Shown here in pieces: positions 12,101 through 24,360 of a DNA stretch of 64,000 nucleotides (its first letter is position 1; each line of letters opens with the position of its first letter). Under the pieces are notes generated by a model, which was not told the DNA's origin, ran no database searches, and was given only the letters and a program-made list of their open reading frames with translations. The position numbers and the translations under genes were made by a program. The stretch lies in contig JAALGZ010000047.1 of assembly GCA_015227615.1 (NCBI GenBank), forward strand, positions 124,001-188,000. The letters are read 5' to 3'. Source of the DNA: Labyrinthula sp. Ha (Eukaryota > Sar > Bigyra > Labyrinthulida > Labyrinthulaceae).

Positions 12101-15100
12101 TGAAATGGAAATAATTCAGTAATAGGACGTGGCTGGGCCATGTGGCTAATTTTTTGAAACCTTGCATACGGTACAAAAATGAGAAATTATTTTTTAGGCT
12201 ATTTGGCCCATTTCATTGTGACATAGCCCTGTATTGATAATCACTTGATCAGTAATAGTCAATGAAAATAGCTGCGGAATTATCAGAATCACTCAATAAG
12301 AATAATTTTGGCAAATTTCTTATTTATAAATTATCAATGAATTAAATCCGACCCCTAATTGCTGTAGAATGAGATCTAAATGGCTGCAATGTAACATTAC
12401 CATGAAAAGCTTAAGCAAAGAAAAGTATGAATACTTCAAAACTGCAACAAGGACCTTACACTGAAAGCTTTATCTACAGTTGAATCTATGGGAAACTCTC
12501 TGATACGCGAAGAATTATTTATTTTGGATTTGAGTAAGAACTGCAGATCTGAATTGATCTTACATTGATTTTGATCGAATTGAGCTTCATGGACAGCACA
12601 ATCCCTTGAGAGAAGATCATCCCTAATTACTCCACAACTGAAAGAACTGCCAACGAAAACGTAGCTTATATAGCTAAATACTAGGTGTAGCAGGTGTTAT
12701 TCAGTCAACTTTAGCAAACCGAAGACCTCACTAATGAGCAGTACTTGTAGATTCTACAAGTTTTCTAAAGATACAAGAGAAAAAACTTTTTCTATGTCAA
12801 CCGTTTCAAAAATTGTGGCAAGAATTCAATCAAAGCTCATAACTCCATTATAATCAGAAACAGAAGCTAAGATCTTCTGAATGCGCTCTTAGCTTTTAAT
12901 ATATGGGTGTCGTGACATGTATCTATAACCCTACAATCTATAGTTAATCATTAAGCGATGCAAGAAAAGACATGAAACTTGTATAACAAGACTCGGCTAC
13001 AAGTGTACAAAGGAAAAATATCACATTACGAACAACATAGGTATACTTCAGAAGAAGCAAAATTTCTTCTTAGGATCTCTACGAGGCCAAAACAATACAT
13101 GAGTGCATTATACAATGTTGAATTAAAAAGGATTAAATTTTCTGAAAGATAGCTAACTCAGAATAAACTGCGCGAGCTCATAGATCCAATTTTATGTGTT
13201 CCAAATAAGTTCTTATGTACAGGCATAGATATTGAGTAACTAGCAAATAATGCCGTCATCAAATTAATTATCAACCAACGTGAGCAATTCAAGCTGCTCT
13301 AAATGTGAGCTAGACATTAATAGCTCGGTAATTAACTTGATATGAAGTTAAAGCGCAGCAACGCCAATGTTTTGACTGTGTGTGTGTTGCGCATGGTTAG
13401 GTAACATTAAGAATTTCTGTACAGCACACATGAAAAAGTATAGAGGGCTAATAATTAACATCGCCGTATCTTCCTGTGTTGCTTCTACTGGGCTTATACA
13501 GCTGCATTCATCATGCTTAGCTAAGTTTTCTCTATCATGCCAATGCTCTAAGTTTCATTACATTCTTAACCAAGAGCATAGATCCCTGGATTCAATTAAT
13601 GTAATAACTAAGTAGAAAAAAAGAATTAATTATTATGTAGATATGTCAGACTTTGTCTCATGAGGAATAGTAAACATATATTACAATAGTATATCCTGTT
13701 TAGGGTTGTCCCTACCTCAGCCCCCACAACTAACTCAATGAGCAGATATGGCCCTTCTAACAATAAAATGAAAATGTATCTCCGGTGGAGGATGTAGTAC
13801 CAATTAATGCCTGATAAGGTATGAAATAATTGGTGATTCTCCTAACTAATGACTAATATCAATATTTTGATCCCAGCATCAATAAGGGTATGGATACGAT
13901 GGAGATGAACGTGTTAGGATGAGCCATGTCTTGTGTTAACTAGTGCTTAGAATGTACGAGTCTTTTCATTTGGGTTGACATAAAAAATGTGCACCCTAGA
14001 CTTAGGGTAAATGGATATTATAATGATAGGCTACTGTTAGTGTTGCTTGCTTATTATGATTTTCCTTCTTTGGCCATTCTGGTTTTCGGTTACTAGTGAA
14101 AGTAGTGGAGTTAAATTAAATAAGCACTTCGCGATTGAAATAAAAGTTGAAAAAACGGAAATAAATAGTTAAATTACACTATGCTCAAAATAAAATGCTC
14201 TTAGGGAACATAAGAGCAATTTCTTACATCGGCAGTTTCAAGAAAAGACTCGTGGGAGTTTAATCATAGTATAGTCTTTGTTCTAGGTAGTGAGTGCTTC
14301 ATTAAATTCCATCATGACTGCCCATTATTTGCTTAATTGGACCCCGCAGGTGAAACTATGACATTTTCAACTATATTCCTCAATCAGTTATTTCTTATTT
14401 TCTTGACAAATACTTATTTTTAACACCATTTCATGATTTTTTCAAGGTTTTAGCTCTGTGTGCTAAGTGATTGTCTTCAATTTCATTTGTCCTGTCCCCA
14501 TGAAATATACATACGGCTAATAATCAGCCTAAATAAGGCAACGTATTGGAAACATTAACCTGCTGAGTGCTCACTACTTAATGCCTCGCTAATAATCTTC
14601 TTAATATAAACTGTATGAAAAATGAAATGTAGTTTCTCTCCCACTATTTATTTTTTCTGGAGGTAAGAAGCAGCAGGCAATGCCATAGTGTGAACATAGA
14701 CTTGATCGTGAGTACTATACCAAAGTAAGTTTATGGGGATTTCTTCACTTTAGTTACTCTACATTTTCTATCCTTTTATTCTCATACTTAGTCATATAGT
14801 TAGAAAATTTATAATAGACGCCCTGGTTAATATCTTCTATATCTCAACGTTGTAGTACAGCGTATTTGTTATATTCATTCCACTCTTGGGCTCCAACTAA
14901 TTATAACACAGGAGGAAAATACCAGAAAATAATACTATCATGGAGAAAAGTCAAATCATGTGATGAGGTAGGCCCATGCTGTATCTTAAGAGCCAATGGT
15001 TTCTACTTAAGTCTCTTCTATCAGAATTTGTTACTATATTAGACAGAAAACTTTATGTTTTTTAAAATGAGAAAAAGTATCAACCAGTTGATTAATAGAG

Positions 15101-15451
15101 TACTCTAGAAGCATCGACTCTAGATTTTACCCAATAAAGTTGACCGGAAGCTGTCAATCATCATTTTCTAGTTGACTCAAGAAGAAATCTCAATTGAATG
15201 AAAGCAACATCAACGAAAGTGACTTATTTTGGTAACGACATGAAAAGGTTTTTTCTGCTAAATCCAATACAAGGCTGTAATGACAAGAGAAAGGTATACC
15301 TGCTGCTTAATTTGATATCTAAGTGAAGCCAGATAACCTACGCAGAAAATGTTCTCATCCAAGCATCTTACACTAGTAAGACCATTTCCCTAGAAGCAGA
15401 ATATACGCATTAGACTTTTGTGATTCAGCTTAGTATTATAAAAGTTTAAAC
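9126..15451. other. Long intergenic region
   Basis: No supported gene. Open stretches such as 9431-9658, 10014-10247 and 13382-13615 have no recognisable motif, are AT-rich and look like chance. The only clear structure is the inverted-repeat element at 11886-12357. Confidence 0.6.
11886..12357. mobile_element. MITE-like element with inverted ends
   Basis: The ends are ttagggtcggattt on the left and aaatccgacccctaa on the right, an inverted pair with a one-base length difference. Inverted similarity continues inward with divergence for over 100 bp on each side, and a second pair (gggctatg near 12017 and catagccct near 12223) is nested inside. The core has a further pair around caccgtatg and catacggt. 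No coding capacity. TA at both edges would fit a Tc1/mariner-type target duplication, but the flanks do not settle it. A decayed relative lies near 22060-22200. Confidence 0.7.
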
Positions 15452-16490
<1,039 letters not shown>

Positions 16491-16551
16491 TTTAAATTTC
16501 TTTTGTTTTCTTTGTTTTCTATCTTTTGGTTGGTATTTTTTGAATCGAAAG

Positions 16552-16559
16552 TGACGTCA
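16552..16559. promoter_or_regulatory. TGACGTCA palindrome (CRE/ATF-type site)
   Basis: A perfect 8-bp TGACGTCA lies in the 246 bp between the divergent starts of GAPDH and the DMT transporter, about 60 bp upstream of the GAPDH ATG. In many eukaryotes this is the binding site of CREB/ATF-type bZIP dimers. Binding here is inferred from the motif only. Confidence 0.5.
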
Positions 16560-16736
16560 TCGAATAAGAAAAAACATTGACCATTCTAGACACTCTCTCG
16601 TTATCCATCCGTTTAAAAGATAAATTTTGGGCAATGAAAGAAAACTCGGAAATTTACGATCTCAGAATATTAAGTGTGAAAAAACCGAGAGTTCGGAACA
16701 ATGATCAAAGAAAAAGAAGAAAAAAGATAGTGCAAT

Positions 16737-17834
16737 ATGAAACTCGGAGATTTGATATTGGCTTTTTGTACGGGATTAATGTTGCCTATTCAAGCAACGA
16801 TCAGTGCGGGGCTTCTGGAACCTTTCAACAACATCATGGCCCCTGGATTTGTCTCTTTTGTGATCGCAGTTCTCTTCCTTAACTTTGTGTTTCCTTTCAA
16901 GCCGGATGATAAAAAGTTCATAAAATTTGACCATCCCAAAAATTACATAAATAAAGAAACAATTGAACTCTTCGGGCAAACTCCAAAGTATTTATTCATA
17001 ATCCCAGGATTCATGGGTGGAGTCTACGTTGCATTCTCGACCTTCATTGGAGACACGATTGGTTATAGTCTGTACTTTGTTGCGCTAATCTGTGGTCAGA
17101 TGCTTTCTTCTCTACTTGCTGACTCAATTGGTTTCATGGGTATCCAAAAACTACTTCCTACAAAATTCCGCCTCACAGCTGTTTTTATCGTGTTAATTGG
17201 ATCTGTACTGTCCGTTGTGGACAGACTTACGTCAAGTCTTGAAGAACTTGACATGGAGCCGTTAAAACTTGTTGGGTATGTAATTTTATCTGTTGGAACT
17301 GGGTTAATTTTTGGCTTACAGCCTCCGATGAACAACAGGCTTAGGAATTCTATGAAAACATATCCGCATCGGATCACCTGGTATGGGTCTATCGCTGCAG
17401 CAGTGTGGTTAATCCCATTTGTTGCAGGGTATACTCTAATTAGTGGGGAAGAGTTGAATACTAAAAACTTAGATGAAGTTGCATGGTGGAAATGGACTGG
17501 TGGCCCGATTGGGACATTGTTTCCATTTGCGAGTATAATTTTAGCGCCAAGAATCGGGATGGGAGTTTTTTTAACCGTAACGATTGCTGGGCAGTTAATT
17601 TGTTCACTTTTTATTGATACATTTGGATTATTGGAAGCACAAACAGTAGATCTGACGGCAAGTCGAGTCATTGGAGTTATGATTGTGTACATTGCGGTTG
17701 TAATGTTTAGATTCGAAGCTCAAATAAAGGAGAAGTTCGGTTTAGAGGAGAAAAAGGAGGAGGAGGAGAAAGAGGTAATTCGGGAAGAAAGTGTCGGATC
17801 TTCAAACAGTTGCAAATCAATTGAAATCGCTTAA
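16737..17834 (+). CDS. DMT-superfamily transporter, DUF606/YdcZ type
   Basis: This single-exon 365-residue membrane protein has about ten hydrophobic segments arranged as two similar halves, starting LGDLILAFCTGLMLPIQATI and again near LKLVGYVILSVGTGLIFGLQ. The segment GLQPPMNNRLRN and the half-repeat layout fit the DUF606 (YdcZ) branch of the drug/metabolite transporter superfamily, better known from bacteria, where it is usually a single five-helix unit or a pair. The C-terminus is a charged, Glu/Lys-rich tail after the last helix, probably cytosolic. Substrate unknown. Start chosen at the ATG giving an immediate first helix. Its stop lies only 5 bp from the stop of the opposing three-domain gene, so the 3' UTRs must overlap. 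Confidence 0.85.
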   Translation: MKLGDLILAFCTGLMLPIQATISAGLLEPFNNIMAPGFVSFVIAVLFLNFVFPFKPDDKKFIKFDHPKNYINKETIELFGQTPKYLFIIPGFMGGVYVAFSTFIGDTIGYSLYFVALICGQMLSSLLADSIGFMGIQKLLPTKFRLTAVFIVLIGSVLSVVDRLTSSLEELDMEPLKLVGYVILSVGTGLIFGLQPPMNNRLRNSMKTYPHRITWYGSIAAAVWLIPFVAGYTLISGEELNTKNLDEVAWWKWTGGPIGTLFPFASIILAPRIGMGVFLTVTIAGQLICSLFIDTFGLLEAQTVDLTASRVIGVMIVYIAVVMFRFEAQIKEKFGLEEKKEEEEKEVIREESVGSSNSCKSIEIA

Positions 17835-17839
17835 GAGGT

Positions 17840-20418
17840 TCATTTCAGCAGATGTTGCCATTGAGTTTTTTTGTTTGTGTAAACTTTCACCAAGCAAAGA
17901 TCCTTCGTTAGTATGAAGTCTCTTCCAACTTGCTTGAAGGCTACCTTTTGTTTAGAAGAAACTTCAGCTCGTACAAAGTCGCCGTCAAATTTGATAAGAC
18001 CTGATTCTTTCTTACCTAATGAGATTAATTTTGAATAAATCATTTCTACCGTACTTCCTTGTCGCATTTGCAAACATAAGAATCTTTCTTCATCCCTGCC
18101 TAAAAGAGGAAAAACTAATAAAGGATTAGCTAAATTCATACCTAAACTAATTGCATTAGACACAGAAATCTTCAAATCTATGCTTCTAGAAAAAGTACTT
18201 ATTTTCTCAATTAAAATTTCACTGTCTTTTGAAAGAACTGTTTCAAATTGAGTTGAATCTAATAACGCAGAAGAAAATGCATAAGAATAACCTAACGCAG
18301 AAATTTTCACTTTCAGCTCTTGTATAATTAAAATCAAGTCCTTTTCAGAGTACTTCAAAAACAGCTTGTCAAATTTGTTAAGAACTAAACAAATTGGGAA
18401 CCTTAGCGCAAGAAAAACTGCAATGAATTTATGAACTTCACGAGCTGTCCATGAACAAATTAAGTTTGAATCATATTGACAAAGCGTAAGAGTTTTTGAA
18501 ACTAAAACTTTTGTATTTTTTTGGTACCCAGTAAGAAGTTCATTTAACCTTTCTAATGCAGCTTCAGAACTTGATTTTCCGGCTTTTAAAACAGAAGACC
18601 ATTTAGAAAAAACATTTCCATAAACCCATTGATGAAGTTCCTCTTCAATCCACTTTACGTCTCTGAGAACATTCTCAATGGGATCCACTTCTAAATCTTC
18701 GTTAGAAATTACACCTTGTTCACTTGACATCCCAGAAACATCTATAATATGAAGCAAAACATCTGCATCTGCAAGATCGTTCAAAAACTTGTTTCCTTTA
18801 CCTAATCCTTTGTAAGCACCAGGTACTAATCCAGCAACATCTTTCACGATCACAGGAAGTAATCTTTGTCCATTTTCATCACGCCCAAATTCTGTTTTTC
18901 CTTTTTTGTTTTTGGAATCAACTGGATCAAAACATGTCCAAAATCCTTGACCCAGATTTGGTTCTATTGTTGTGAACGGAAAAGCACCAACTTTTGCAAC
19001 TAATGAAGTAAAAAATAAATGGTAATAATGTACGTGTTTTTTCGTTCATTCTGGTTACGCAATTGAAAAACGTACTTTTTCCAGTTGATGGTTTTGCAAC
19101 TAATCCAACTATAAATTGCTTAGATGCCGTTCTTGCTGAAACATTGACTTTGTCTTCATGAGAAATATTGTTTACAAGAAGCCTTGCTTCTTCTTGGGAC
19201 TTTCTCACAAGTTCAAGTTCTTCTTCTTCCGTTAATGCTTCTTCTTTCTCCATGTTTTCGCTTTCTTGTTTATCATGTAAATCAGAAGAAAGACAATTTT
19301 GAAAAAAATCTGCTATGTTTTCGTCTATGAAAGAAAGGATCGAATAAATCATGGGCGTGCCCAACAAATGTTCCATTTCTTCATTTACCATAGTATCCAA
19401 TTTTTCTTTTGCTGCTTTGATTGCGTACTGAGAATTTTTAAAAGGTAAGAGAACTATAAAATTAAAAGAAATATTTGGAAGTTCATCAGGATAGTTTTTA
19501 CTGAGAAGAATAGTTGTTGTGAGAGAAACAAGATTTGAGATTTTATCCCAAATATATTCAACCTTAGCTTGTTTTCCTATGGATAGAGAAAATTTATTAT
19601 CCTCTGCATATATTGAATTCAAAGCTTCAAGTTCTTCTTCTTGCTCAGAAGAAAGCTCAAAAGAACTTTTTTCCAACTGGTTTCGAACAAACTGCAAAAT
19701 TACTTCGTGATCAACAGCTTTTGAAGGAATGCAATGTCCTTGATTATGTTCGTGAATTTGTGCAGTTTCAAAATAAGAAGCAACTTCTAAGGAAGCACTG
19801 GGTAAAACCAGTTTATCTTGTTTTCCGTAAACATGTAAACTTGTAAGCTTTATTTTTTCATTGACTACAAAAAAAGAAACGTTTGGGCAAGAAAATAAGA
19901 TTGAAAAGTCAATTGAAGAAAATCTTTGTAGTTTTGAAGCAATAAGCTAAGAATCAAATAGTTTGAAGAGAATACTGTTGCTAAAGCAGCTCCCATACTG
20001 AAACCAAGTATACCTTTAACAATAATACCCTCTTCTTTAAGGAATAGGATATGATTTTCCACTTGTGTTAGAGTTGATTCGATGGATTCAAAATCTACAA
20101 TATATTCAGAGTCTTTTTTGGAAAAGTTCCACCAAGTTTTCATTGCGACTTCCTCACCAGTTTGTAAAGGAAGAGAGATTGTCGACTCCAGGAACTCTAG
20201 ATGAACAACTTTTCGAAGCTTTTTTGATAGTCTACCTAATCTGAAGCTAAAAACTGTAAACAAATATACCGGGTCCGGAAAACTTCATTGTTTTGCTGGT
20301 TTCCGTGCAGGCAGAGAACCGTTGATTGTCTTCTGTTGTTTTCTTCCACCATTTGCCAGCTTTGTTCTACAGTAATACAATCTTGTGAAATATTGAATTC
20401 AATCTTCGACATTATCAT
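17840..20418 (-). CDS. Three-domain fusion: FSH1 serine hydrolase - RWD - Ygr210/YchF-like GTPase
   Basis: Four exons (20418-20270, 20240-19976, 19946-19034, 18999-17840) give one 828-residue frame. Residues about 18-228 form an FSH1-type alpha/beta hydrolase: LCLHGNQQN, nucleophile Ser131 in GFSMGAA, Asp182 in YGKQDKLV, His209 in QGHCIP, a complete triad. Residues about 236-355 form an RWD domain (EELEALNSIYAED, NYPDELP). An acidic helical linker (360-400) follows. Residues about 415-828 form an Obg-type GTPase of the Ygr210/YchF-like group: G1 KPSTGKST (Lys428), PFTTIEPN (450-457), G3 DVAG (496-499) with GAYKGLGKGNKFL, G4 NKFD (650-653), and a C-terminal TGS domain (about 745-822). The hydrolase's last helix leads into RWD with no stop and no intron. 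RWD proteins of the Gir2/RWDD1 type bind Rbg2/DRG2 GTPases, so a ribosome-linked role is plausible but inferred. Confidence 0.9.
19000..19033 (-). other. Intron 3 of the fusion gene, 34 nt
   Basis: On the gene strand it starts GTACATTATT and ends ACTTCATTAG. Removal joins FFNCVTRMNEKT to LAKVGAFPFTTIEPN in frame and restores the G1-to-G2 spacing of the GTPase. Confidence 0.9.
19947..19975 (-). other. Intron 2 of the fusion gene, 29 nt
   Basis: It starts GTATTCTC and ends GATTCTTAG. Removal joins GFSMGAALAT to LIASKLQRFSSID in frame and carries the hydrolase through to its Asp and His motifs. Confidence 0.92.
20241..20269 (-). other. Intron 1 of the fusion gene, 29 nt
   Basis: It starts GTATATTTG and ends AGCTTCAG. 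Removal joins NNEVFRTR to LGRLSKKLRK. An earlier AG six bases upstream (23-nt intron) would also keep frame and add Phe-Arg; the 29-nt form was chosen to match the other introns. Confidence 0.8.
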
Positions 20419-20426
20419 TTGACATG
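20400..20426 (-). promoter_or_regulatory. Short upstream ORF overlapping the fusion start
   Basis: An ATG 8 nt before the chosen start opens an 8-codon frame that overlaps the main start in a different frame and ends in TGA. If the transcript begins upstream of it, this could lower translation of the main frame. Whether it is in the mRNA is unknown. Confidence 0.4.
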
Positions 20427-22059
20427 GTTAGACAAGAAAAAGGGTAAACTAAAGTTAAGATACGAAAGGTCCATATATTTAGGGAAAACAATTTAGGTCT
20501 TAATAAGAATATTATAGCCTGAGTATGGTTGTCTATGTATTCTATTAATCACACTGATTTTTAAGTATTTATTTTCATGGCCGGAATACAATGATATCAT
20601 GTCTCATGATTATATGTTAACTGAGCCCGGAAAAATAAGAACTACTATATAAAACTATAAATTAAGCTATCTTGGCTTACTATATTTTTAGCTTAAATTA
20701 CATAGCAAAACCTTACCGCAACATCGTTCCTCAGGAAGAGAATATTTAAATCAATGCCAGTCAAATAAACGTACTTAAGTATTGGGGCCAGATATCGCTA
20801 TTAAATAAAAATACTCGCCATATTATAGACGATAAAATAGGAAAAGGTATATATTTCACTCGAATGTATGGAATTTTAATAACGTATATTGGCGGGAAGT
20901 TGGATTCAAATCAAGCGAACAACCTGATACACATTACTTAAGTCATTAATATGCCCACCTATGAACTATTTTCTGCTCCTAAGAGATTACCTAAATATTG
21001 TTTATATATATTAATATCAAGAGAGGTGGATGCAAAAGTCTGCAAATAATTATTTCTAAGCTATTAAGATACATCCTTAATTTGTACATAAACAAAATTC
21101 TATATCCATTTTATTTTTGTTAAGCATGAAACTTAGACAAATGAGAGGGGTTAAATTCCTGAATATTTATGTTTGATTATTTTAGAATATTTTTTTTATA
21201 TGTATATTTCTTACCATGTTATACATATATAAACAGACATCTGTGTCTATGTTGATAGAAGAATATACTGTGTGCGCAATTGCTGAGACAGAATGTTAGT
21301 GCTTTAGTGTGTACTGGCTGGGTTAAATCGATTATGTACCCTTTAGCGTTACTTTAATATACATTTACACAAAGTATGTCGAATAATGTTCATTGTTACA
21401 TGAAAAAATATTCATGTCGAATGGAAAAGTGCAACAGAACTCGCGCACTGTCCAGTCTCCGTGATTTTTTCTTGTTCCTCTCAATCATGACTTTATAGTA
21501 CACATAAAGTGAATTGATCTATTTCTTAGACTAGAAAAAATGAATGGCAAAGAATGAATGTAATATGATCTCAAGAAATAAGTAAAGGTGTTACTGATAA
21601 GTCAAAGAGATTTGCAACATAGTTTTATAATCTATTCAGCAAGCTTTGTTACGGGTTTAGCAATGTAAACTAGATGCACGTATAGATGCTAGTACGAACT
21701 ATGCCATCTGGTTAAACCTATATACATTCGCTAGCCGGACTTCAACTGGGTAGAGTTACCTAATATTTTTTTATAATCCTGTAAAAATTTTAAGGTATAG
21801 CTTACTCAAGAGTAATATTACCACTAAAGCTATTTCCGATAATGAAAATGTATAATCATAGTGATATTGATTATCCGAGCTCTATGAACAATTTGATTTA
21901 TCGAATTTGATCGGCTGAGTTCATAATGAAAAGGTAAATAAAGTAGAGATCAAAATGTAGAACTTGAATAACATGCCAAATAGTAAATTTATTGGACATT
22001 TATGAGGGAATAGTTTGAGATTAAACCCAACTATACTTCGAGCATGATTAAATGTCTCA

Positions 22060-22200
22060 ATGAATGTTTGATAATTGGTTTGACTCTGATTACCAACGAG
22101 AAAATCATGATTTTGATTATTAGCAAGTGATTGTGACTATATTCTGCAAATTAACTGATTATTATTTAGAGGTTGGGCCATATAATCAATAATTGAAAAC
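22060..22200. repeat. Decayed relative of the MITE at 11886
   Basis: The run gactctgattaccaacgaga followed by aaatcatgattttgattatt parallels gatactgatcaccaataaga and the following tgggattttgatttctat at about 11937-11982. A gaggttgggcc segment follows. Both inverted ends cannot be found, so this looks like a partial or heavily mutated copy. Confidence 0.4.
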
Positions 22201-23599
22201 GATAGTTATTGTAATATGCAGGTTGAATCAAAACCATGGGAAAATCTTAGCAACACTTCAGGTAAATTCTAAAACGTAAAAGTCGCTTGATATATTCTGA
22301 TAATATCAAACGCTACTCCTAACAGAGATTTAAGGTTTTTAAATAGATAAAGTTGGTTAGTGCTTTGTGACAGAAAGATGCTTGCAATAGCTAGAGCCCC
22401 TCTCAAAGATTGGTGTATAAACTATAGATTAGACAACGGAACCAATGCTGATTGTTTTATTCTGAAAAAACTTATACAGGATAAACTAAAATTCATCCTG
22501 AATTCAAAACATTATCCTGTATGGCTGAGTTGGAACTATGTCAAAGTAGCACTTGACGTTCTCTTTATCAGTTTACCCTTTACATCTATGGTTTACTCAA
22601 ATTCGTCATTGCATGGTATTCTGTCCAATGGTGGACCTTCTCCAGTTGCATGACTATTGCTTGTATACAAAAAAGAAAATGAGAACATCTGGCCTTTACA
22701 ACCAATAAAATTTTCGGCGTGCTATTCTTGGCTCTGAAATGTATAAGTATTGATATTAGTTTCTCAAGAAAGGTTTGGTAATTGAAAATATACATTTGTG
22801 TCTCATTAGAACTGAATGGAACCTTAAAGAGTTTCTTTTTAAACTGAACAAAGTCACCGGGTAAGAGTTCACCAACTTTTGAGTTGGTTCTAATAACTTT
22901 TGTGAGAAAGAAATCTATAGCTTCTTACATCAAAAGTTGGAGAGTGCTCCAGTACGTCTCAGCCATAATTTTTCTGGTACGTTCAGGGATATCAACAACT
23001 TAAGATGTCCTATATGTATTCAATATATGGGGCAGGCAAAATATTACTTTCAAGCTAATTAAGTACTTCATTTTCCAATGAATTAGGTCAGGATCCTTCT
23101 ATTATGTTATAAATGATAACTCTGGTGTCTGTTTTGATGTCTGAAAACCACCGTTTCTTAGGTACGAAGTAATCATTATTTGACAATGTGCAAGCACTAA
23201 ATGTTTCATTCTGTACAAAACAGGTACAGAAAGATAATTAAGTTTTAGACTTAGAAGAATAGAAACTGGATAGCACTCTTATCAGTATCGTTGTATTGGC
23301 CCATACTTTCCAGTATCTACTCTCTTTATACCTGAATATTCTGGTTAAATAGATGACTCCATCTACAACATACGGGATAGGTTCTTTACGCTCTGGAGTG
23401 TAGCACGCTGGGGCAGTTTGATTGATCAAATTCATTTAGAATTTATATTTAGTCTGAATTTTTAGTGCACCGAGTAGTAATATTTCAAAGTGAACATTTT
23501 GAATGAGTGTAAGTTTAATTCCACTAGAAACTTGAAGAAATCACTCATTTAAATTTCAAACCGAAAGGATTCACAGAAAAAAAACAAAATTCACGATAA

Positions 23600-24360
23600 T
23601 TGCTGAGCGAAAATCTTACGAATGAAAAACAACAAAAAAACCTTCAGGCAACAAAAAAAAACATGAGTTTAGATGGAATTTGGACGTTAATGATCTCTAA
23701 CTCTACAGAACAAATGTTCGAAACACTTCAAAAGTACGTTGGAGGACGCTTTAAAACTGGAATAAGGCTATCATACAACTTCACGAAGTCAGAACCTTTG
23801 AAAAAGTTTGGAATTGAAACCATTAAGTTATAAAGATGTAAAATTACTTTTACTAATTCCAAGAATTGCACGTTCGAAGTTAATCTTAAGTTTCATCTAA
23901 AGAAGAAAGCTTACATCTTGAAGGTAATTAGGTTAGAACACGTTGGGCATGGCTTTAGAAAGATCTCTATAGTGAAGAAGTACTTAAGTGAGTTAACAAA
24001 AGCTGAACTGGAATGTTTACATATATTAGGCTGAGCTGAAACTTCAATGGCTCCAGAAGAATTGGCTCTTCACAGAACATTTCCAGGAATTATGTAGGAA
24101 AAAAGATTGATCAAACGTAAGATGCTAAAATCAAAGAAAAACAGGGAGGATTCGAGAGATAGTAACATGGAGGTATTGGTTGAATGTGGTCGTAGATACT
24201 AAGCCAGAGGTGAAAAATTGGAACTCTACTTTAATAAATCTGCTAGGGACAAGGAACAGCTTTGTGGATTGTCTTTTCAGGATCCTGAACTAAAACAACT
24301 AATTTTTTTCCTAGAACCATATATATATATAGCTTTTTTTCCAAACTCTCACCCTAAACC
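23600..24360 (+). pseudogene. Decayed coding region, possibly MULE-type transposase N-terminus
   Basis: One frame stays readable for about 700 bases although stop codons interrupt it (for example TAA at 23831). The segment around NCTFEVNLKFHLKKKAYILK, then RLEHVGHGF, has the Cys-x-Phe ... Leu-Lys-Val ... His-x-x-His layout of the FAR1/WRKY-like zinc domain found near the start of Mutator-like transposases. Downstream, the frame reads SFQDPELKQLIFFLEP. The family is inferred from this layout only, and another zinc-bearing transposase is possible. No terminal inverted repeats were found. No function is expected. Confidence 0.4.

Noticed and set aside
19695-19742. Separate RWD-GTPase gene starting near 19697
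   Set aside because: There is no ATG there; the frame continues upstream without a stop into the hydrolase's His motif (QGHCIP), so it is one gene.
22360-22653. 97-codon plus-strand open frame
   Set aside because: No motif, no conserved pattern, no neighbour support; kept only as intergenic.
23600-24360. In-frame stops as a sign of a reassigned stop codon
   Set aside because: TAA, TAG and TGA all end intact conserved genes here (DMT TAA, SLC6 and ALDH TAG, fusion gene TGA), so the stops mark decay.
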